DNA of 64,000 bases from Pipra filicauda (lineage: Eukaryota; Chordata; Aves; Passeriformes; Pipridae): NCBI RefSeq assembly GCF_003945595.2, contig NW_024104620.1, forward strand, positions 1,026,501-1,090,500, given 5' to 3'. Positions 58,201 through 64,000 of this stretch are shown piece after piece. Numbering within the stretch: position 1 is the first letter of the stretch; each line of letters starts with the position of its first letter. The notes beneath the pieces were generated by a model. The model was not told the origin of the DNA. It saw nothing but the letters and a program-made list of their open reading frames with translations, and ran no database searches. The position numbers and the translations under genes are program-made.

Positions 58201-61200
58201 CAACAAATAAGTGAGGAAAATGAACAGTGTTTCCCCCGAGTTTCAGTGTCTGTATAATCAGTTTGGGTGCACAGAGTATCCACTGAAACACCATCAAAAT
58301 TGAAGCCTTTGTTGTGTGTGAAATCACTGGTAATGTTAAGGTGGAGCGTGGCATGGCAAGATTGTGTTAGGCTGCCAAGAGATAGCAGAACTGGTCAGGT
58401 AAAGGCTGAGGAGGTTCCTTGGATCTGGTACGTGACTGTTTAGTGGCACTTCCATCCCTGAGAGACCTCGTGAGGGTTTTCTTCAAGTTAAGCACCTTAT
58501 AGAGAGTTTGAGTCCTGCTGCCTCTGATCCAAAGATCTTCCCTTGCCTGGAGCATTGCTGCTGTCCTGTTTTGGGGTCCTGGTGGTTCCCTGATCCCCTT
58601 TCCTGGTGTACTGCTTCAACATTCTCTAACTATTCTTCTCTTTCTTATTCAGCCAGATTCTGTTAGAACTGTGATTGTTGGATGTGGTTCCGTATCACAC
58701 AAACTCCTCGTGAGCTTCGTGGATTGGCACTTTCTTCAGTGAATTAACTGTTGTCTTGTGGCAGGTCCCTGCTCAGATTTCACCTCGTGCTCACCTCTGT
58801 GGCTGTGCAGTGATTTGGATCTCACAGCCTGTTTTAGTGCACTGGTTGGCAGTGGGAATTGTTTAGCAAAGTTGCTGGCTGGATGCAGTGCTGCTCTGAT
58901 TGTCTGGGAGACAAACTGGCATTAGAATAAAAGATGATTTTGCTCAGCCTGGTTCTGATGCTGGTACAAGCTTTGTTAGAGATGGAATAATTTCTTAGGG
59001 TCATCATTCAACTATCTGATATTAATTGCCCCAGCCCAGAAATAGAGAAGGAGAAAAACTCCTTTTTTCTTTCTTTGTTGGTATTTGATAGTCTCTCGGT
59101 GTCTGTATAATGTTCCCTCGTGGTTTAAATATTGTTCCCCAGTTGATACACCAGACATCAATCTTGCCAGCACAGAAGAGAAACACTTCTGAGCTGGCCA
59201 TCAGTTCTTGAGTATATACTATCATCATTTCACTCTTGGGAGATGTGACATCTGTCACTTATTACTGTGGGATTTGGGGACTATCAAGTGTGGAAAGTGA
59301 CAGCTGCTTCAGGGAGCCCGACAGCATTGATCTGAGTTTGGAGAGTCCTCCTGGCTTTGGTGGGACGACCTTCTCCCAGGGTGGGCTTGGCAAAGGAGTC
59401 TGCAGCTTCCCCTGTATGTTCTAGTGGAGTTCTGAACCTGCCTTTCTTCTCCCTGGTGCTGACAGCTCGTTCATCTGAAGGTAGGGTGTGCATTGATATT
59501 CCAGTGCAGCTCTTCAGCTGCTGTAGGTGTTGGCACATCACAGGGATCTGCGAGGGAAACCCTCCCTTCTGTGTGTGTGTGTGTGGGTTCCATCTGTGCC
59601 CGCGGAGGCATCAGGACCAACCAGATCACCCCCGTGTGTTCTGCACCCGCAGCCTTGGCAGTGTCTTACATCACCAACAAACCTCTTGCAGTGATATTCT
59701 AACAGCAGGTTTTTAAGTTCTTCCCAAATAAATTCCTTAAGATTAAAAATATAAGGCATGTGATGATGTCTGTATCTATTTTGTATGAGATGATGCATAG
59801 CTGTATCTTCCTGCTAAATGCTGCATATTGTTTAAGTTGTCTCTTCTGCTTTTTGTTATTGATTATTCTAAAATACAAATTTACAGTTGATTCTCGAGTC
59901 TTGGATGCTGCTGAAAACCTCTGCTAGGAATAGATTTATACAGATGATATTCACTGCTACTTCCAGCGTATGGAAATATACTGAAACACTATTTTTAGAT
60001 GTTTTATATGGCAGTCAAAAGCTTTTTGCTCACCTTCTTGCTGGTACTTTTATTTCTTGCAATTTGGAGAATTTTAGATTAAAATAAAGAGAAAATTAGG
60101 AACAACAATCAATTTACCCTTGGCTTTACAGCCCCTTATTACAATTGCTAATTCATCAGTGGGTAGGCACCTTTCTTTTGTAATGGATATTGAGGATAAT
60201 TTTAAATGCAACTTTTAAGCTTAGCCAATTTACATAGTACTCTGGGAGATTAGTTACTTATGTATAAAGAGTTATGTGCATTCCAGGGGTGTTCTATAGC
60301 CCTCTTGTGTGTTTTTTTAAACGTTTGTCCTCATAATCATTGATTTCTTTAGCAAGGTGTTTACCCCTAAGTGAGTATTGCAGATTGAAGCAGGGAAACT
60401 TTTGAAAATTGCTTGGAAGTCTTTGGTTGGAGCAGCCTTTCTCAACTCACAATTTGTATTGTGTTTGTCAGAATGGGTTGGGGTCCAGAAAAGCTGCTGG
60501 ATTTTTCCTTTCTGTGTAAGCTGTTTCCCTGCTTCTGGGTTTGGGGTTCTTTGGTTTTGGTTTGGTGGGTTTTGTCTGCTCCCCATCAAATGATCTTCAG
60601 CGAAACAGAAGCTGCATTTTCCTGTCTTCTGTCCTTCCATTCTACCTCCTGCGTTTTTGCTTTCCTTGTTTTTTTAAGCTGTTAACATCACGAGCATCAG
60701 GACAGAAAATGTGAGAGCTACTAAATGGGATTACATTAAAATGATGATTTAATTGAGCTCTTACACACGATAAGAAGATTGTCTTGTTTTACTGAACCAC
60801 AGTTTACAGAGGTCCTTGGCAAGAGGATGCCAAGTTGCTTTTGGCATTCATTGACAGCAAATCCAAATCACTGCTAATTTTGTTTAGCAGGATAAGTAAC
60901 AAATAGAGGAAAAGCAGAGCCCGTGATTTTAAGCGTATTTGTATTTGCAAATGTGTATTTTCCTGTAACTTGGAGGAAATTCTTCCCACAGGTTGAGAAA
61001 TTCTCTGATTTTTTCCCTGTATCTTATAGATGGAATGATCCTACAGAACAATTGCTGGCAGGGCAAAATCCCAGTCTTGAAAGTAGGACAGGAGATCTTT
61101 TCCACTTTCTACAGATCAATCTTTTTGTATAACTCAAAGCAATTGCAGTCCTTTAAAAAAGGACTCGTGTACTGAGGAAAAATTACATAGTAAATGGAGT

Positions 61201-64000
61201 TCTAACTCTGTTAGTAACCCAGTTCCCTGCTAGTTTTACCACGTAAGGAAAAAAGTATGTGTAGAATTAGGACCCAGCTCTTGTGCTGCCTCTGCCAAAT
61301 ATTGCCTGGTAGACCAATTTGTAAAGCAATGCCCAGCACTTGCAATATATTTACTTCAGCCATTTAAATTCTAATTTTATTTTAGATTTGTTTGTGTAAT
61401 CAGATATATCAGATTACTGCTGCTATCAAGTCCTGTATTTAGTTCAGATTCCCATCTCTCCAAAGGAAGAAAATGCCAGAGGAGGGTAAAATAGTTCAAA
61501 TAATGTGGAATACAAGCCTGGGAGTGGATGCAGATTTCAGATTTTAATACTGAAAGTGTCTGTAATAGCAGTCCTAAAGACTTGCAGTGAGCAGGAGTGT
61601 ATGAGACTCAGGGAGCTATCAGTGCAGATTTTATTTAGGTTCAAGTGCAGCTTTTTCACTGCAGAAGCTGTTAATCTAAGTGTGAATCCACAAAGAACTT
61701 CCGCCAGCACCGATTTCTCCTGGAGGTTGACTGAATTTTTATTTAAATTCTGAAACACATGGAAAATGAAGGCTGAAGTCTGGTAAACGTCCATCTGGGT
61801 GTGCTTTTACGAAAGACTTCAGGCATTAGTTGACTTATTAATTCAGCTACTTTGGAAAAGTGGAGAAAATGGGCAGTGACATATATTAACCTGCAACAGT
61901 CTGATGAGTTGACCTTGACTAGTTTGACAGATGTGTTTTTGTGCGTTTTCCTTCTGTAACCATCACAAACTTCAGTGGACAAAGTGCAAGTCCAGTATGG
62001 ACAATTGGAGCTGAGGGCTTTGGGCAGGCTCCTCTTGACTGTTGTGTTCCTAAAATACCCCTGTGTTGGCCCTTGAGTTTTCTCAGTCCTTCTCCTGAAA
62101 TAATGTTTTATATTCCTTTCTTGCAGCTTACACTTGGGCCCAATATGACCAACTATCTATGTTTTACCTTGCTAATAATACTGAGATGCAACTTTAAATC
62201 AAAAGTAGCTTTTTTTTGCTACTAAAGCAAAAAGTAGCTTTTTGACTAACGGCTTTGGTAGCATTTATTGCATAGACTCTGTCTGTTCTTTCTTTAACCT
62301 GATGGAAGCTAGTCCATAGTGTGGTTATCAAATTTTGAGTTATTTAACCTAATATATTTAAATAATTTTTTAAAAATGTTACCCATAGCTACTAAGAGTG
62401 AAGTAAATAACATTTTCTGTGATTGCAGTTATTGGATTTACAGGTACTTTCTGCCTGCTTCAGAGAGAAGTATGAGTAAGGCTTTAAGAGAGGGTTGAAG
62501 GCAGGTGTGATGAATAGATAAAAGCAAAAGAAGTCAAAGATAGATTTAAATTGCATTTTAATATAGACTTTAGTAATATGGTAAAAATAGATGTAATCAC
62601 AAAACCTGACTATCTTTATACGTTCCTGCAAGGCAACCTTAATTCTAGCATTTCTTAAATGCTGATTATTTGTAACTCTAAAATTGTTATAGTGTCCTAT
62701 TTTGTATATACTGTAGTTTGTCTGTAGCATTTCCTCTCCAAGCTTATCCAAGGGAAAAAAAAAAGGCAGAAAACAATAGAGAAAATGTGGGAGGCATGAA
62801 AATGACCCCAGGGAATCAGAAAATAGAAGGGAGATGCAAGTGAACAAAGGGCTAGTTAGGAGAAAGGACAAAATACTGTAGGGTGAGAAAATTAATAAGA
62901 AACCATGCTGAGAAAAGGTGGGGAAGATAATAAAATTCAATGTGTTATCTTTTGGGACAAGTCAAATAGTTTAGTATGGGGGAAAATTAGGGTCAGGGGT
63001 TGGGAAGGGTTTTAGGATTAATGACAGGACAGCGAGGAGGAGATGTGCAGCAGGTGATTAAACCCATGAGGAAAGAGGTGGCAGAACTGAATGAAGAAAA
63101 GAGTGTGATACTGAAATGGGGGAAAGCTGCCTGGTTGTAGGACTTGGGAGAGGTCACAACTTCAGATCTGATGTCAGCTGGTGTGAGCTTGGCAGACTGG
63201 GCTTCCTGGTGGGAAGTAGAAGCAACATCAAAAAAAACTGGGCACAGTGTAGAATACCTTGTGTGATTCACAGCTGTCTGGTCCTCCTTTGAGCAGAAGG
63301 TTGGACTGAGGTAGGGACTGCCAGCCTGGATTATCCTGTGAATGAGGGATGAACTGACCTGTACTCATAGAAAAGAGTTGTCAGAGCAGGCAGACAGTCT
63401 TTGGTGCAATGCAAATAATTGTGTGATGGGAAAGGACGTGTCTCAAATGAAGCTGATCCCGAGAGAAATGAGGCCATGAATATGGAGCTGTGGGACTGTG
63501 CAGCTGTGTAAATTCACTGTGGTTCACTGGTCACATTACAGAAGCAGAGCTTAGGGAGGAAATGTATTTTCCTTTTTTTCCTCCTCTCATGCCCATCATC
63601 CTCAGTAGATCTGTGCCTTAATGATATTAAGGAGACATGAAATAGAAAATTGAAATCAAGTTAATTGCCTATTTCAGTGAATAAGATTGTTGAAATAAAG
63701 CTGAAAAACTGGTGAGGACACTACAATGAGAAGGCAAAATACATCCACACAGAGCCACATCCCTCAGACACAGTCCCTGTGACAGCCAGTGGTGGAGTAG
63801 GAGAGGAAGGGACTGTAGGTGGCTCTGGATTTTTAAGATGGAATAGGTGTTTCTAAAGATAGGTGGGAATTAGAGGGGAGCCTCTGCTGGAAAGGTGCAG
63901 AAGGAAATAGAGGGACAAACAAAATCTGGGCACCAGTGAGTAGTGTGTTCTGTGGGACAGGGGGAGAACTCAGGCTGACACTGCAACGTAGGAGATTTTG
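55201..64000. other. Presumed intron or intergenic DNA, no recognised exon
   Basis: Single-copy DNA with T runs and no CR1 recognised. 55210-55440 looks enhancer-like (AATTATACATGTTAATTG, AGCCCGGATGGTGCG). 62750-63250 is purine-rich on the + strand, which produces pyrimidine-coded long minus frames (up to 182 codons at 62392-62940) that are unlikely to be real. An octamer ATGCAAAT lies at about 63409. Confidence 0.5.
59571..59585. repeat. GT dinucleotide microsatellite
   Basis: (GT)7 followed by GGG. Short. Confidence 0.85.

Noticed and set aside
62200..62245. Small hairpin and direct repeat around AGTAGCTTTTT
   Set aside because: Six-base stem with a T-rich loop; too short to be a microRNA precursor or terminator of note.
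62392..62940. Minus-strand frame of 182 codons, hydrophobic
   Set aside because: Same cause: an A/G-rich + strand yields TTT, CTT and TCC codons. Apparent membrane segments are compositional.
1..64000. tRNA, rRNA, snoRNA, CRISPR, prophage or endogenous retrovirus
   Set aside because: No cloverleaf-type A/B boxes, rRNA blocks, spaced direct repeats, paired LTRs or retroviral gene motifs were noticed on reading both strands; a software scan could still find short RNAs.

Overview
The window reads as vertebrate nuclear DNA, almost certainly from a bird. The diagnostic sign is at least nine fragments of the CR1 LINE in both orientations, with the typical avian 3' end (pyrimidine-rich 'CCTTCCAACC' followed by repeats of 'ATTCTATG'). 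The rest is AT-leaning single-copy sequence with many poly-T runs and short simple repeats. Nothing looks bacterial, plasmid-borne or phage-like: there are no operons, ribosome binding sites, CRISPR arrays or dense ORFs. I found no viral or toxin gene.

Layout. Positions 1-17,171 are gene-poor sequence with two CR1 fragments and several stretches that look like conserved non-coding elements. At 17,172-18,236 a cluster of old repeats ends in the longest CR1 copy (about 500 bp, with the end of its ORF2 still readable). Directly after it, 18,380-19,080, is the single strong CpG island. It has GC boxes, no TATA box, a near-perfect CTCF motif at its left edge, and a switch from C-rich to G-rich composition around 18,690. 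That switch favours transcription on the + strand. This is the promoter and first exon of a gene I cannot name. From 19,081 to 64,000 I see no exon whose protein I recognise. The simplest reading is a very long first intron, or a lncRNA or regulatory gene desert. It holds CR1 copies at 25.2, 32.6, 41.7, 44.0 and 46.0 kb, a 53-bp minisatellite at 47.5 kb, a 68-bp tandem duplication at 40.5 kb, a pair of related 78-nt repeats at 28.7 and 33.7 kb, and CpG-bearing patches that look functional.

No known gene can be assigned from sequence alone. Long ORFs inside the CpG island arise from GC richness and are not reported as genes. The observations most worth testing are the CTCF motif and G-skewed promoter, a minus-strand ORF with coding-like codons at 39,177-39,437, a consensus CRE next to a strong splice donor near 33.3 kb, a possible 21-nt microexon at 6,037-6,057, and the 78-nt repeat family. 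None of them amounts to a demonstrated new system.
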